Below are positions 34,294 to 43,365 of a stretch of 64,000 nucleotides of DNA, piece by piece. The notes under the pieces are model-generated. The model had not been told where the DNA came from, searched no databases, and saw nothing but the letters and a program-made list of their open reading frames with translations. Source of the DNA: Aeromicrobium erythreum (GTDB lineage Bacteria; Actinomycetota; Actinomycetes; Propionibacteriales; Nocardioidaceae); the NCBI RefSeq assembly GCF_001509405.1, contig NZ_CP011502.1, positions 3,286,001 to 3,350,000 on the forward strand, written 5' to 3'. How positions within the stretch are numbered: the stretch's first letter is position 1; every line of letters begins with the position of its first letter. The position numbers were made by a program, and so were the translations under genes.

Positions 34294-35726
34294 GGGTGCT
34301 CCCCTTGTGCGAGGGCGAGCGCGCAGGCCATGAGCGTGCGCAGCTCGATGGTGACGTAGTTCTCGTGCGTGAGCAGGTCGCCGATCTCGCCCAGGGTCAC
34401 CCACCGGTGCTCCGGGGTCTGCGACGTGTCGAAGGACGGCGGCACCTCGACGACGACGTACCGGTTCTGGAGGTGGTGGAAGCGTCCGCCCTCCTCGGAC
34501 TGCCACGAGTCGTACAGCACCGATCCCTCGTCGGCCGTCGCGACGACGTCGAGGTACGGGGGCGCGGCCGACTCGGGCAGGTCGGCGTAGTTCGCGGGCT
34601 GGCAGTGCACGGTCGGTGCGAGCTCGGCGACCTCGAAGCCGCCCGCCTGGGTGCGCATCTGCACCAGGGCGCGGAGCACACCGTCGACCTGGGTGACGAG
34701 CAGGGCCAGGAGCCCCGGGCTCGCCGCGGCGACGATGGGCTGCGACCACGAGCCGACCTCGCGTCCGCTGGCGGTGACCGTGATGCCGAAGACGGAGAAG
34801 TACTTGCCGTCAACGTGCTCGATGGCGTCCTCGCCGAGGACCCAGCCGGACGACGCCGTGTCGGAGAGCGGGCGCAGCCGCTGCACCAGCTCGCGCCGGG
34901 ACCGGATGTCGGTGACCCACCGGCGCAGCGCGTGGTCGGGCTCCGGTCGGGCCGCGAGGGAGCGGCGCAGGGCCTGCACGCGCTCGTCGACGACGGGGCC
35001 GCCGTCGTCGACGGGGCCGAGGCGTCCGGTGGTCGGTAGGCAGGAGATCACGCTGCGCAGGTCCATGTTGACAACGTTGTCGACGAGCAGCGCCGAGCGC
35101 AGCACCGACAGGGGCGTCCAGCGGAAGTCCGGGTGCAGCTCGACGTCCTCCTGCACCTCCACGACGAGGTTCCGGTTGCGCTTGCGCAGGAACCACGACC
35201 CCTGCTCGGACTGCAGGACGTCGAGCAGCACGTGGCCCGGAGCCGTGCCGTTGACGTGCTCGATGTAGCGCACCGCGTGGCCACGGTGCACGCCGAGGAC
35301 GTTGCTGCGCGTCGCTTGGATCGTCGGCGACAGCTGCGCCTTCCCGAGATTGCCGGGCTCGACCTTGGCCTGGACGAGCGCGTGCATGACGCCGTCGACC
35401 TCCCGCACGAGCAGGGCGAGGAACCCGACCTCCGGCTGCAGCAGGATCGGCTGCGACCACTCGCGCCGCCACCCGTGGTTCGTCGAGACGGCCAACCCCT
35501 CGACCGAGAAGAACCGGCCGGAATCGTGCCGGATCGCTCCGTGCGTGCCGTCGAGGCTCCAGTGCTCAAGGTCGGCGAACGAGGTCCGCTCGACCTGCAG
35601 GTCGCGAGCCGCGGCACGCTCGGCGAGCCAGCCGAGCAAGGCGTCGCGCGGATCGGCGCGCTCTCGATCGAGCACGGCTCCGCGTCCCGCGGCAGCCGTG
35701 TCCACGAAGGTCGGCGCGTGCTCCAT
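34290..35726 (-). CDS. eryBVI: dTDP-4-keto-6-deoxyglucose 2,3-dehydratase (mycarose pathway)
   Basis: 478 residues, the usual size of the family, made of two homologous halves. Each has an F-S-V-x-G-x-x-V segment (RFFSVEGLAVST and KYFSVFGITVTA), a WSQPI (at about 90 and 335), LLALLV.x.VDG, ALVQ and a late W.S.Q.E.GG/S element. The family eliminates the 2-hydroxyl of the 4-keto sugar, which EryBII then reduces. It matches S. erythraea EryBVI. A 70-bp gap separates it from the upstream thioesterase gene, the only real gap in this run. Confidence 0.93.
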   Translation of the reverse strand: MEHAPTFVDTAAAGRGAVLDRERADPRDALLGWLAERAAARDLQVERTSFADLEHWSLDGTHGAIRHDSGRFFSVEGLAVSTNHGWRREWSQPILLQPEVGFLALLVREVDGVMHALVQAKVEPGNLGKAQLSPTIQATRSNVLGVHRGHAVRYIEHVNGTAPGHVLLDVLQSEQGSWFLRKRNRNLVVEVQEDVELHPDFRWTPLSVLRSALLVDNVVNMDLRSVISCLPTTGRLGPVDDGGPVVDERVQALRRSLAARPEPDHALRRWVTDIRSRRELVQRLRPLSDTASSGWVLGEDAIEHVDGKYFSVFGITVTASGREVGSWSQPIVAAASPGLLALLVTQVDGVLRALVQMRTQAGGFEVAELAPTVHCQPANYADLPESAAPPYLDVVATADEGSVLYDSWQSEEGGRFHHLQNRYVVVEVPPSFDTSQTPEHRWVTLGEIGDLLTHENYVTIELRTLMACALALAQGEHP

Positions 35727-35796
35727 CGGTGGACGCCCCCTTCCTCCACTGGTCGGATCGTGCTGGTCGTCCTGGCCCGTGAGAACTACGTCGATC

Positions 35797-36537
35797 CTAG
35801 CCCGTCGCGGCCCGCCTGAGCACCTCCGCCACCTCGGCGACCTGGTCCACGAGGTAGAAGTGGCCGCCGCGGAAGGTGAGCTCCGTCAGCGCTCCGCGCG
35901 AGTTCCGCCGCCATCCGGCAACCGCGTCTGCCGGCACGAGCGGGTCGTCGCGGGCGTGCATGACGGTGAGCGGGGCCTGGACGACGGCGTCCGCCGACCC
36001 GCGGTAGGCGCGGACGATGCGGTAGTCGGCCCGCACCGCGGGCAGCACCAGGGCGCGGATCTCCGGGTCGTCCAGCACCGCGACGTCGGTCCCCGAGAGG
36101 CGCAGGAGCTCGGTCAGCAGCGCGTCGTCGTCGAGCGTGACCGGCGCCGCCTCCGACCACCCCGGCGCACCCCGGCCGGACACCACGAGGTGCGCGACCG
36201 CCGTGCCCCGACCCTCAAGCCGTCGTGCAACCTCGAAGGCCACGACCGCGCCCATGCTGTGACCGAACAGCACCAGCGTCCGCGCCGCGGCACGGGGGGC
36301 GAGTCGCGTCGAGACCTCCTCGGCGAGCGCCTCGATCGACGGCAGCTGCGCCTCCCGGTGCCGGTCCTGGCGGCCCGGGTACTGCACCGCCAGCACCTCG
36401 AGCTCCGGCAGCAGGGCACCGAGCGGCCGGTAGTAGGTGGCAGACCCGCCGGCGTGCGGGAGCACCAACAACAGCGGCGCGTCGCGCTGCCCCTCGTTCA
36501 GCCTTCGGAACCAGACGTCGTCACCGCGGTCGATCAT
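35797..36537 (-). CDS. Type II thioesterase (additional copy)
   Basis: 246 residues. An alpha/beta-hydrolase with LVLPHAGGSA at the start, the nucleophile elbow LFGHSMGAVVAF, HARDDPLVP, and the terminal His in RGGHFYL. Type II thioesterases clear stalled or wrongly decarboxylated units from modular synthases. A second type II thioesterase lies at 44586, so the cluster has two. ATG 36535-36537 overlaps the stop of the phosphopantetheinyl transferase gene (ATGA). I do not recall a counterpart at this position in S. erythraea. Confidence 0.92.
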   Translation of the reverse strand: MIDRGDDVWFRRLNEGQRDAPLLLVLPHAGGSATYYRPLGALLPELEVLAVQYPGRQDRHREAQLPSIEALAEEVSTRLAPRAAARTLVLFGHSMGAVVAFEVARRLEGRGTAVAHLVVSGRGAPGWSEAAPVTLDDDALLTELLRLSGTDVAVLDDPEIRALVLPAVRADYRIVRAYRGSADAVVQAPLTVMHARDDPLVPADAVAGWRRNSRGALTELTFRGGHFYLVDQVAEVAEVLRRAATG

Positions 36538-37247
36538 CCTGCGCTCCCCTGGAGGTCGTCGATGCGTACGGCGGCCACCAGGATGCCCCGGTGCCGCACC
36601 CACGACCCTTGCAACGTCGAGGGCAGCCCGAGCGCGGCGAGCTCGGGAGCCGGGCGCAGCAACGTCGCCCGGAAGGTCGCCGAGCCCCGGTCGACCACCA
36701 CCGCCGCGTCGTCGAAGTCGAGCCAGCTCCCGGCGAGCGGGTACCACACCTTGAAGACCACCTCCTTGAGGCAGAACACGAGCCTGTCCCATGCAGGTCC
36801 GGGAGCGCTCGCCGTCAGGTCCGCGACCATCGAGACCTCCGTCGGGTCGGCGATGCTGTGCAGGATGCCCTCGGGCAGCGGCTCGTCCGGCTCGGCGTCG
36901 ATCCCGACGGCGCGCACCTCCGTGCGGCGGCCGACCGCGACGCCCACGTAGCCGCTGCAGTGGGTGATGCTTCCGACGACGCCCACCGGCCACATCGGCT
37001 CGCCCCGCGGTCCCGAGAGGATCGAGTCGGCGCGGACGCCGAGCTCGTCAAGCGCCGAGCGCGCCAGACGGCGCCCCGCGGCGAACTCACGTCGGCGCGC
37101 AGGCACGGCCCCCACGACCAGAAGGCGCTCCGCCGGGGTGAGGCCGTCCTCGTCCCCGTGCGCGAACGCCTCGCCGACGACCAGGCGGGCGTCGAGGAGC
37201 CGACGCAGCGGTCCGTCCCCCACGGGACGTGCACCGACGAGACCCAC
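36534..37247 (-). CDS. Sfp/EntD-type 4'-phosphopantetheinyl transferase
   Basis: 237 residues from GTG 37247. Family motifs are visible: GEPMWPVGVVGSITHCSGY (P1/P2 region), VGIDAEP with the metal-binding Asp, and FCLKEVVFKVWYP (W/FxxKExxxK). It moves the phosphopantetheine arm from CoA to the Ser of acyl carrier protein domains, turning the DEBS ACPs into their active form. It lies 3 bp from eryK upstream and overlaps the type II thioesterase gene downstream, so it is made together with pathway enzymes. A dedicated enzyme inside the cluster is notable. Confidence 0.92.
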   Translation of the reverse strand: MGLVGARPVGDGPLRRLLDARLVVGEAFAHGDEDGLTPAERLLVVGAVPARRREFAAGRRLARSALDELGVRADSILSGPRGEPMWPVGVVGSITHCSGYVGVAVGRRTEVRAVGIDAEPDEPLPEGILHSIADPTEVSMVADLTASAPGPAWDRLVFCLKEVVFKVWYPLAGSWLDFDDAAVVVDRGSATFRATLLRPAPELAALGLPSTLQGSWVRHRGILVAAVRIDDLQGSAG

Positions 37248-37250
37248 GAC

Positions 37251-38414
37251 CTAGACGTGGACCGGCATGGTGCGCACCCCGAGGACGATCTGGTCGAACA
37301 TCGCGAACGACGGGTCCTCGCGGTCGACCACGAGCCGGCCGCGGGACCGGACGATCTCCTCGAGCGCGACGACGTTCTCGAGGCGCGCGAGCGGTGCCCC
37401 GAGGCAGAAGTGGATGCCGTGGCCGAAGGAGAGCTGCGCCGCGCCGCGCACCCCGCGGTCGGGGTCGAAGCGATCGGGGTCCTTGTGCGCCTCCGGGTCG
37501 CGATTGGCCGACAGCACCCACACGTTCACCATGACGTCGGCCGGGAGGTCCACGCCGCCGACCCGCGCCGGGGCAGTCGTCGTGCGCTGCATCTGCGGGA
37601 AGGGTGGACGGAAGCGCAGGACCTCCTCGACGATGGCGGGGATCCGGTCCGGGTGCTCGCGGGCGAGATCCCAAGCCCAGGGATGCTCATCGAGCGTGTT
37701 GACGATGTTGCCGAGCAGGACCGTGGTGGTGACGTGGCCCGCGAGGAGGAGCGCGGTCGAGAAGTTCGCCGCCTCCACGTCGTCGAGCCCGCGCCCGTCC
37801 ACCTCTGCAAGGACGAGCTTGCTCACCAGGTCGTCGGCGGGCGCGGCGCGGCGCTCGGCGCACAGGCGCTGCAGGTACGACGTCAGAGGATCCAGGATCG
37901 CCGCAATGCGCTCCGCCAGGGCCGGGTCGGTCGGGTCGTCCATCTGGATGTCGATGAGGGAGGCCGACCAGGAGCCGAACTGCTCCTGGTCCTCGCGCGG
38001 CAGGCCGAGCATCTCTCCGATGATGGTGACGGGCAGCGTGAAGGCGATCTCCTGCACGAGGTCGAAACGCGGTCCGGCCGCGTCGAGCAGATCGCGTGCG
38101 ACCTCGCGGACTCGCGGCTCCAGGTTCTCGACCATCCGTGGGGTGAACGCGCTGCTGACCACCTTGCGCAGCGCGCGGTGGTCCGGCGGGTCCATCTCGT
38201 GGATCATCCCCGGGGTCGGCTCGGAGCCCTCGATCACCCGGTTCGGGTCGGAGGAGAACGTGGCGGTGTCCTTCAGGACCTCGCGGACGTCCGCGTGGCG
38301 GAACACGTGCCACACGCCGTACTCGTCGCGCCAGACCGGTTCGTGCGCGCGCATCTCGGCCAGCCAGGCGAGCAGGGCCTTCTCGTCGGACATCGGCGGG
38401 ACCACGTGGGACAC
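37251..38414 (-). CDS. eryK: Erythromycin C-12 hydroxylase, cytochrome P450
   Basis: 387 residues from GTG 38414, chosen for AGGAGGAG just upstream (ATG 38393 is an alternative). The I-helix motif is AGHVTTT (about 225-231), ExxR lies in VEEVLR, and the haem Cys is at about 337 in FGHGIHFCLG. It is near-identical in stretches to S. erythraea EryK, for example FSSDPNRVIEG and RPPFPQMQRTTT. It hydroxylates C12 of erythromycin D to give erythromycin C, before EryG methylates the mycarose. It is the first gene of a minus-strand run and divergent from ermR across 126 bp. Confidence 0.95.
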   Translation of the reverse strand: MSHVVPPMSDEKALLAWLAEMRAHEPVWRDEYGVWHVFRHADVREVLKDTATFSSDPNRVIEGSEPTPGMIHEMDPPDHRALRKVVSSAFTPRMVENLEPRVREVARDLLDAAGPRFDLVQEIAFTLPVTIIGEMLGLPREDQEQFGSWSASLIDIQMDDPTDPALAERIAAILDPLTSYLQRLCAERRAAPADDLVSKLVLAEVDGRGLDDVEAANFSTALLLAGHVTTTVLLGNIVNTLDEHPWAWDLAREHPDRIPAIVEEVLRFRPPFPQMQRTTTAPARVGGVDLPADVMVNVWVLSANRDPEAHKDPDRFDPDRGVRGAAQLSFGHGIHFCLGAPLARLENVVALEEIVRSRGRLVVDREDPSFAMFDQIVLGVRTMPVHV

Positions 38415-38540
38415 GACTCCTCCTCGCGTTGACGGCGTCAGGCGCACCGCCCGACGCGTCGGACCGGCGCGTCCCCACCGTATCCTGAGACGTACCGACG
38501 GGGCCCGTCCCGCCGGCGCACCGACGAGGAGCAGGAGCCC
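38415..38540. promoter_or_regulatory. Divergent eryK/ermR promoter region
   Basis: 126 bp. TATCCT (38481-38486) is the best -10 for ermR and would give a leader of about 48 nt. The leader contains the palindrome GACGGGGCCCGTC and then GGAGCAGGAG before the ATG at 38541. No leader peptide of the macrolide-attenuator type is evident. The eryK ribosome site is at the left end. Confidence 0.4.
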
Positions 38541-39563
38541 ATGGCAGGTCCGCAAGACCGTCCGCGAGGGCGCGGACCCTCCTCCGGTCGCCCGCAGCGG
38601 CCGGTGGGCGGCCGCAGCCAGCGCGACCGCGACCGGCGGGTCCTCGGCCAGAACTTCCTGCGCGACCCGGCGACCATCCGGCGCATCGCCGACGCCGCCG
38701 ACGTCGACCCCGACGGGCTCGTCGTCGAGGCGGGTCCCGGCGAAGGGCTGCTCACCCGCGAGCTCGCCCGACGCGCCGGGCGGGTACGCACCTACGAGCT
38801 GGACCAGCGCCTCGCGCGACGACTCTCGACCGACCTGGCCCAGGAGACGAGCATCGAGGTCGTCCACGCCGACTTCCTGACCGCGCCTCACCCCGAGGAG
38901 CCGTTCCAGTTCGTCGGCGCGATCCCCTACGGCATCACCTCCGCCATCGTCGACTGGTGCCTGACCGCCCCGACCCTGACGTCGGCGACCCTCGTGACCC
39001 AGCAGGAGTTCGCGCGCAAGCGGACGGGTGACTACGGACGGTGGACGGCCCTCACCGTCACCACGTGGCCGACCTTCGAGTGGCAGTACGTCGCCAAGGT
39101 CGACCGCACGCTGTTCACACCGGTGCCGCGCGTGCACTCCGCGATCATGCGGCTGCGCCGCCGCCCACAGCCCCTCCTGCGCGACGCGGCGGCGAGGTCG
39201 CGCTTCGCGGACATGGTGGAGATCGGCTTCGTCGGCAAGGGCGGCAGCCTCTACCGGTCGCTGACCCGGGAGTGGCCGCGCTCGAAGGTCGACAGCGCGT
39301 TCGCGCGCGCCGACGTCCACCACGACGAGATCGTCGCCTTCGTGCACCCCGACCAGTGGATCACGCTGTTCCAGCTCCTCGACGGGTCCCGTGGCGGCGC
39401 CGCGCGCGGACCGGGCGACCAGCGGGGGCGGCGCGGCCGCCCAGGCGGAGGCCCCCGGCCGGACGGTCGCGCGGGCGGCGGCCCGCGCCGCGACGCGGGC
39501 GGGCGCCGCACGGGTGACGGACGCGGAGGTCGCCCCCGTCCCCCGCGCGGCGGCCAGGCCTAG
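38541..39563 (+). CDS. ermR: 23S rRNA (adenine-N6) dimethyltransferase, macrolide self-resistance
   Basis: 340 residues, matching the length known for the A. erythreum Erm. It dimethylates A2058 of 23S rRNA and so blocks macrolide binding. RRVLGQNFL (about 32-40) is the family start, the SAM-binding motif I is VVEAGPGEG (about 61-69), and motif IV is IPYG (about 128-131). The C-terminal 65-70 residues are a low-complexity Arg/Gly/Pro/Asp tail with repeated RGGR and GGGPR segments, unlike compact Erm proteins. It is convergent with eryBI; stops overlap in a shared CTAG. Confidence 0.95.
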   Translation: MAGPQDRPRGRGPSSGRPQRPVGGRSQRDRDRRVLGQNFLRDPATIRRIADAADVDPDGLVVEAGPGEGLLTRELARRAGRVRTYELDQRLARRLSTDLAQETSIEVVHADFLTAPHPEEPFQFVGAIPYGITSAIVDWCLTAPTLTSATLVTQQEFARKRTGDYGRWTALTVTTWPTFEWQYVAKVDRTLFTPVPRVHSAIMRLRRRPQPLLRDAAARSRFADMVEIGFVGKGGSLYRSLTREWPRSKVDSAFARADVHHDEIVAFVHPDQWITLFQLLDGSRGGAARGPGDQRGRRGRPGGGPRPDGRAGGGPRRDAGGRRTGDGRGGRPRPPRGGQA

Positions 39564-42004
39564 CGGCGCTTCTCCCGCACCATCACCTCGGCGCTGCGGC
39601 GCAGGTCCCTGGAGGACGACCCGACCTCCACGGTCCGGCGGCCGGTGCCCGTCACCCAGGCGTCGCGCTCGACGTCCCAATGCTGCAGGGCGCGCGGCTC
39701 GATGCGCACCGTGACCCAGCGCGACTCCCCCGCGGCCAGCCGGACCTTCTCGAAGCCCGCCAGCTGACGCTCCGCCTGGGGGAGGTCGACCCTCGGGCTG
39801 GCCCCGAGGTAGGCCTGGACGACCTCCGAGCCGGCGCGGTCACCGGTGTTGGCCACCTTGACGCGGGCGACCAGGCCCCCGTCGCGGGCCGGCCGCACAG
39901 TGAGCGGCCCGTACCGGAACGTCGTGTACGACAGACCGTGCCCGAAGGCGAACAGCGGGTCGACGTCCTGCTGGTCGTACCAGCGGTAGCCCGAGAAGAT
40001 GCCCTCGTCGTAGTGCACGGTGCCGTCGACGCCGGGGAACCGGCGCGCGTCGGCCCCGACCGGCGTCTCCTCGACCGAGCGGGGGAACGTCTGGGTCAGC
40101 CGTCCCCCCGGCTCCGCGTCGCCGAAGAGCAGCGCGGTCGTCGCCTCGGCACCGGCCTGTCCCGGGTACCACATGTCGAGCACGGCCTGCGTGGAGTCGA
40201 GCCACGGCATGGTGATCGACGACCCGGTGTTGAGCACCACGACCGTCCTCGGGTTCGCGGCCGCCACCGCCGCGATGAGCTCGTCCTGGCGTCCGGGGAG
40301 GCCCAACGACGTGCGGTCGGCCGTCTCGGCGCCGTCGTCGTAGCCGAAGACCACCGCGACGTCGGCGTCGCGCGCTGCCTCGACGGCGGCGTCCTGCGCC
40401 TGCTGCGCGGCGTCGGGCGTGACCCACGTGAGGTCGACGTCGACGGTCGGGTCGCCTCCGGGCGGCGCGGTCCCCGTCAGCTGCAGATCATGCTCTCCGG
40501 CCTCCAGGCGGATCGGGACGCTGGTCAGGGGGCCGAACACGTCGCCGACACCGATCGGCGCGGCGCCGTCGACCACCAGGCCGCCGTTGCCGCCGTCCAT
40601 CCGGACCGCGAGCCGGTACACGCCGGTCTCGGGCACGGTGAGCGTCCCCTCGTACAGCACGCCGCCGGCATCGGGGGTCAGGCGCCCGCCCTCGAACGCG
40701 GGCTGGAGCGCGTCGGGCCCGATCGGCGTCCCCCGCAGCTCCTCCCCGACCTCGTAGGTGACGTCGGCGCCCTGGGCCCGCTCGCGGATGGTATCGACCG
40801 GGGCGTTGGCGTAGTCGGGCTCGACGTAAGAGCTGCCGAGGCCGGTGACCTTGGGTTCCTTCGCCGTCGGCCCGATCACGGCCAGGTCCTGCTGCGCGTC
40901 CGGGTCGAGCGGCAGCACGTCGTCCTCGTTCCGCAGCAGCACGGCGCCGTCCTCGGCCACCCGCTGCGCGACCGCGACGCCACCCGCGACGTCGCGCTCG
41001 GGGCGGGCGGGCGGGTCGGCGTCGAGCAGCCCGAACCGCTCCATCTGGGTGAGGATGCGCGTCACCGACGTGTCGAGCCGCGACTCAGGGATGCGACCCT
41101 CCTCGATCGCCCTGCCCAGCGCGTCGCCGAAGAACTTTCCGGGCGCGAGCGAGCCGTCGGGGTTGACGTCGACCCCCATCTCCTGGTCCAGGCCCGCCTC
41201 GATGTCCTCGGTGGCGTGCGCCGCGCCCCAGTCCGACATGACCCAGCCCTCGAAGTCCCACTGCTCACGCAGGATCGAGGTCAACAGGGTCTCGTTGCTG
41301 CAGGCGAAGGTGCCGTTGACCTTCGGGTAGGCACACATGACCGAGGACGCCCCGGCGCGGATCGGCGCCTCGAAGCCGGGCAGCTCGATCTCCCTCAGGG
41401 TCCGCTCGTCGATGTCGACGTCGGTCGTGTAGCGGTCGGTCTCCTGCGTGTTGGCCGCGTAGTGCTTGACCGAGGTCATCAGCCCCTGGCTCTGCACCCC
41501 GCGGACCTGCGAGGCCGCGATGCGGCCCGTGAGCAGCGGGTCCTCGCTGAACGTCTCGAAGTTCCGGCCGGCCTGTGGCACCCGGATGTTGTTGACCATA
41601 GGACCGAGGATCACGTCCTGTCGCGCGGCACGCCCCTCTCGTCCGAGCACCTCGCCGTACTTTCGCGCCAGGTCCTCGTCGAAGGTCGACGCGAGCGCCA
41701 CCGGCGCCGGCATGGCGACGGCCGGACGACTGATCGTCACACCGGCGGGGCCGTCCGTCCCGCTCAGCTGAGGGATCCCCAGCCGAGGGACACCAGGGAG
41801 CCAGAGCTTTTCCAAGGGGTCGTCCAGGTTGTAGTTCCAGTAGACGAAGGACAGCTTCTCCTCGACCGTCATCTGCGTCACCAGACGATGGACCTTCCGG
41901 TCGTCCCAGGACTCCTCCGGCCCGGCGGGCCTCGCCTCGACCGCAGCAGTCGAACCGGCTGACAGCACCATCATGATCCCGAACAATCCCCCAAGGATGC
42001 GCAT
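39560..42004 (-). CDS. eryBI: Secreted GH3 beta-glucosidase
   Basis: 814 residues from ATG 42004, which is preferred because it starts a Sec signal peptide (MRILGGLFGIMM ... STAAVEA). GH3 N-terminal domain with GTDGPAGV and the catalytic Asp in GWVMSDWGAAH. A PA14-like insert is likely at about 430-560, followed by the GH3 C-terminal domain (VVVLNTGSSITMPW) and a fibronectin-III-like end. S. erythraea EryBI is a homologous beta-glucosidase that is not needed for antibiotic synthesis. An extracellular role, such as removing glucose from glycosylated macrolide, is plausible by analogy with other producers. It is divergent from eryBIII. Confidence 0.92.
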   Translation of the reverse strand: MRILGGLFGIMMVLSAGSTAAVEARPAGPEESWDDRKVHRLVTQMTVEEKLSFVYWNYNLDDPLEKLWLPGVPRLGIPQLSGTDGPAGVTISRPAVAMPAPVALASTFDEDLARKYGEVLGREGRAARQDVILGPMVNNIRVPQAGRNFETFSEDPLLTGRIAASQVRGVQSQGLMTSVKHYAANTQETDRYTTDVDIDERTLREIELPGFEAPIRAGASSVMCAYPKVNGTFACSNETLLTSILREQWDFEGWVMSDWGAAHATEDIEAGLDQEMGVDVNPDGSLAPGKFFGDALGRAIEEGRIPESRLDTSVTRILTQMERFGLLDADPPARPERDVAGGVAVAQRVAEDGAVLLRNEDDVLPLDPDAQQDLAVIGPTAKEPKVTGLGSSYVEPDYANAPVDTIRERAQGADVTYEVGEELRGTPIGPDALQPAFEGGRLTPDAGGVLYEGTLTVPETGVYRLAVRMDGGNGGLVVDGAAPIGVGDVFGPLTSVPIRLEAGEHDLQLTGTAPPGGDPTVDVDLTWVTPDAAQQAQDAAVEAARDADVAVVFGYDDGAETADRTSLGLPGRQDELIAAVAAANPRTVVVLNTGSSITMPWLDSTQAVLDMWYPGQAGAEATTALLFGDAEPGGRLTQTFPRSVEETPVGADARRFPGVDGTVHYDEGIFSGYRWYDQQDVDPLFAFGHGLSYTTFRYGPLTVRPARDGGLVARVKVANTGDRAGSEVVQAYLGASPRVDLPQAERQLAGFEKVRLAAGESRWVTVRIEPRALQHWDVERDAWVTGTGRRTVEVGSSSRDLRRSAEVMVREKRR

Positions 42005-42116
42005 GTGCCATTGTGCCCACAGGCCCGGCGCGCGACGCAACCGAAGGACGCCCCGACCCGTGCGCGAGCACCTCCACGGACGAAATCCGCGCTTCTCCGG
42101 CGGCGCGGGCGTCGAG

Positions 42117-42122
42117 TAGGGT
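42117..42122 (+). promoter_or_regulatory. -10 element TAGGGT of the eryBIII-eryF-thioesterase unit
   Basis: It ends 7 nt before the GTG at 42130 and there is no ribosome site, so a leaderless transcript is likely. Confidence 0.5.
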
Positions 42123-42129
42123 CGTCGAC

Positions 42130-43365
42130 GTGAGCATCTCGGCCTGCCGCATCTGCGGACACACCGACCTCGAACCGATCCTGTCCCTGGGCGACCAGGC
42201 ACTCACGAGCGTCTTCCCGGACCGCCCGGACGCTGCCGTGCCGTCCGTCCCGCTCGACCTCGTCCGGTGCACACCGCCTGGCTGCGGTCTCGTCCAGCTC
42301 CGCCACACCGCAGACTTCGGGCTGATGTTCAACGACGGCTACGGATACCGCTCGGGCATCCGACCCTTCATGATCAACCACCTCGGCTCGCTCGTCGCGT
42401 CCGTGCGCGCCAAGGTCGACGTCGGCCCCTCCGACCTCGTGGTCGACATCGGCAGCAACGACTCGACGCTTCTGCGCTCCTACCTGCCCGACGCGCCCAC
42501 GTTGGTCGGCTTCGACCTCGTCGGCGAGAAGTTCCGGCACCTGTACCCCGACGGCGCCGACCTGGTCGCCGGGCCGTTCTCCGCCGAAGCCTTCCAGGAG
42601 CGGTACGGCGAGCGCCGGGCGCGGATCGTGACCTCCGTGGCCATGTACTACGACCTGCCGGACCCGGTGGCCTTCATGCGCGACGTGCGCGACGTCCTCG
42701 CCCCAGACGGCCTCTGGGTGGCCGAGCAGAGCTACCTTGCCTCCATGCTCGACGCCGGCGCGTACGACGTCGTCTGCCACGAGCACCTGGAGTACTACGC
42801 GCTCGCCCAGTTCGACTGGATGGCTGAGAGGAGCGACCTCGTCGTGATCGACGCCGAGGTCACCGACGTGTACGGCGGCAGCCTCCGGGTGACGCTCGGG
42901 CACCGCGGCGGTCCGCACGCGCCGAACACGGAGGCTCTCGACCGGATCCGGGCTGCGGAACGCGCTGCCGGGCTCGCGACACCGGCTCCGTACGAGACGT
43001 TCGCCCGGCAGACCGAGGAGCACCGCGACCGGCTCGTGGACTTCCTCGACCGGTCGCGCGCGCAGGGCCGGACCACCCTCGGGTACGGCGCGTCCACCAA
43101 GGGGAACGTGATCCTGCAGTACTGCGGCCTGACCGCGGAGGACCTGCCGTGCATCGGCGAGGTCAGCCCGGAGAAGGCGGGGACGTTCACGCCGGGGACT
43201 GGCATCCCGATCGTCTCGGAGGAGGACGCGAAGGCGCGCCGGCCCGACCAGCTGCTGGTCCTGCCGTGGATCTACCGCGACGGCTTCGTGGAGCGCGAGG
43301 CCGAGTTCCTGGCAGGGGGCGGATCACTCGTGTTCCCCCTGCCGCGGTTCGAGGTCGTGTCATGA
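42130..43365 (+). CDS. eryBIII: dTDP-sugar 3-C-methyltransferase (mycarose pathway)
   Basis: 411 residues from GTG 42130. An N-terminal zinc site uses Cys6, Cys9, Cys47 and Cys52 (ACRICG and RCTPPGCG). The SAM-binding motif is VVDIGSNDS (about 104-112), and the C-terminal domain contains YGASTKGN. This is the TylC3/EryBIII type that adds the 3-C-methyl group of mycarose. It is strongly similar to S. erythraea EryBIII. The stop overlaps the eryF start (ATGA). Confidence 0.95.
   Translation: MSISACRICGHTDLEPILSLGDQALTSVFPDRPDAAVPSVPLDLVRCTPPGCGLVQLRHTADFGLMFNDGYGYRSGIRPFMINHLGSLVASVRAKVDVGPSDLVVDIGSNDSTLLRSYLPDAPTLVGFDLVGEKFRHLYPDGADLVAGPFSAEAFQERYGERRARIVTSVAMYYDLPDPVAFMRDVRDVLAPDGLWVAEQSYLASMLDAGAYDVVCHEHLEYYALAQFDWMAERSDLVVIDAEVTDVYGGSLRVTLGHRGGPHAPNTEALDRIRAAERAAGLATPAPYETFARQTEEHRDRLVDFLDRSRAQGRTTLGYGASTKGNVILQYCGLTAEDLPCIGEVSPEKAGTFTPGTGIPIVSEEDAKARRPDQLLVLPWIYRDGFVEREAEFLAGGGSLVFPLPRFEVVS

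Noticed and set aside
38415..38540. Macrolide-inducible leader-peptide attenuator in front of ermR
   Set aside because: No short leader frame with a ribosome site or alternating hairpins could be built in the 126 bp; only a short palindrome is present.
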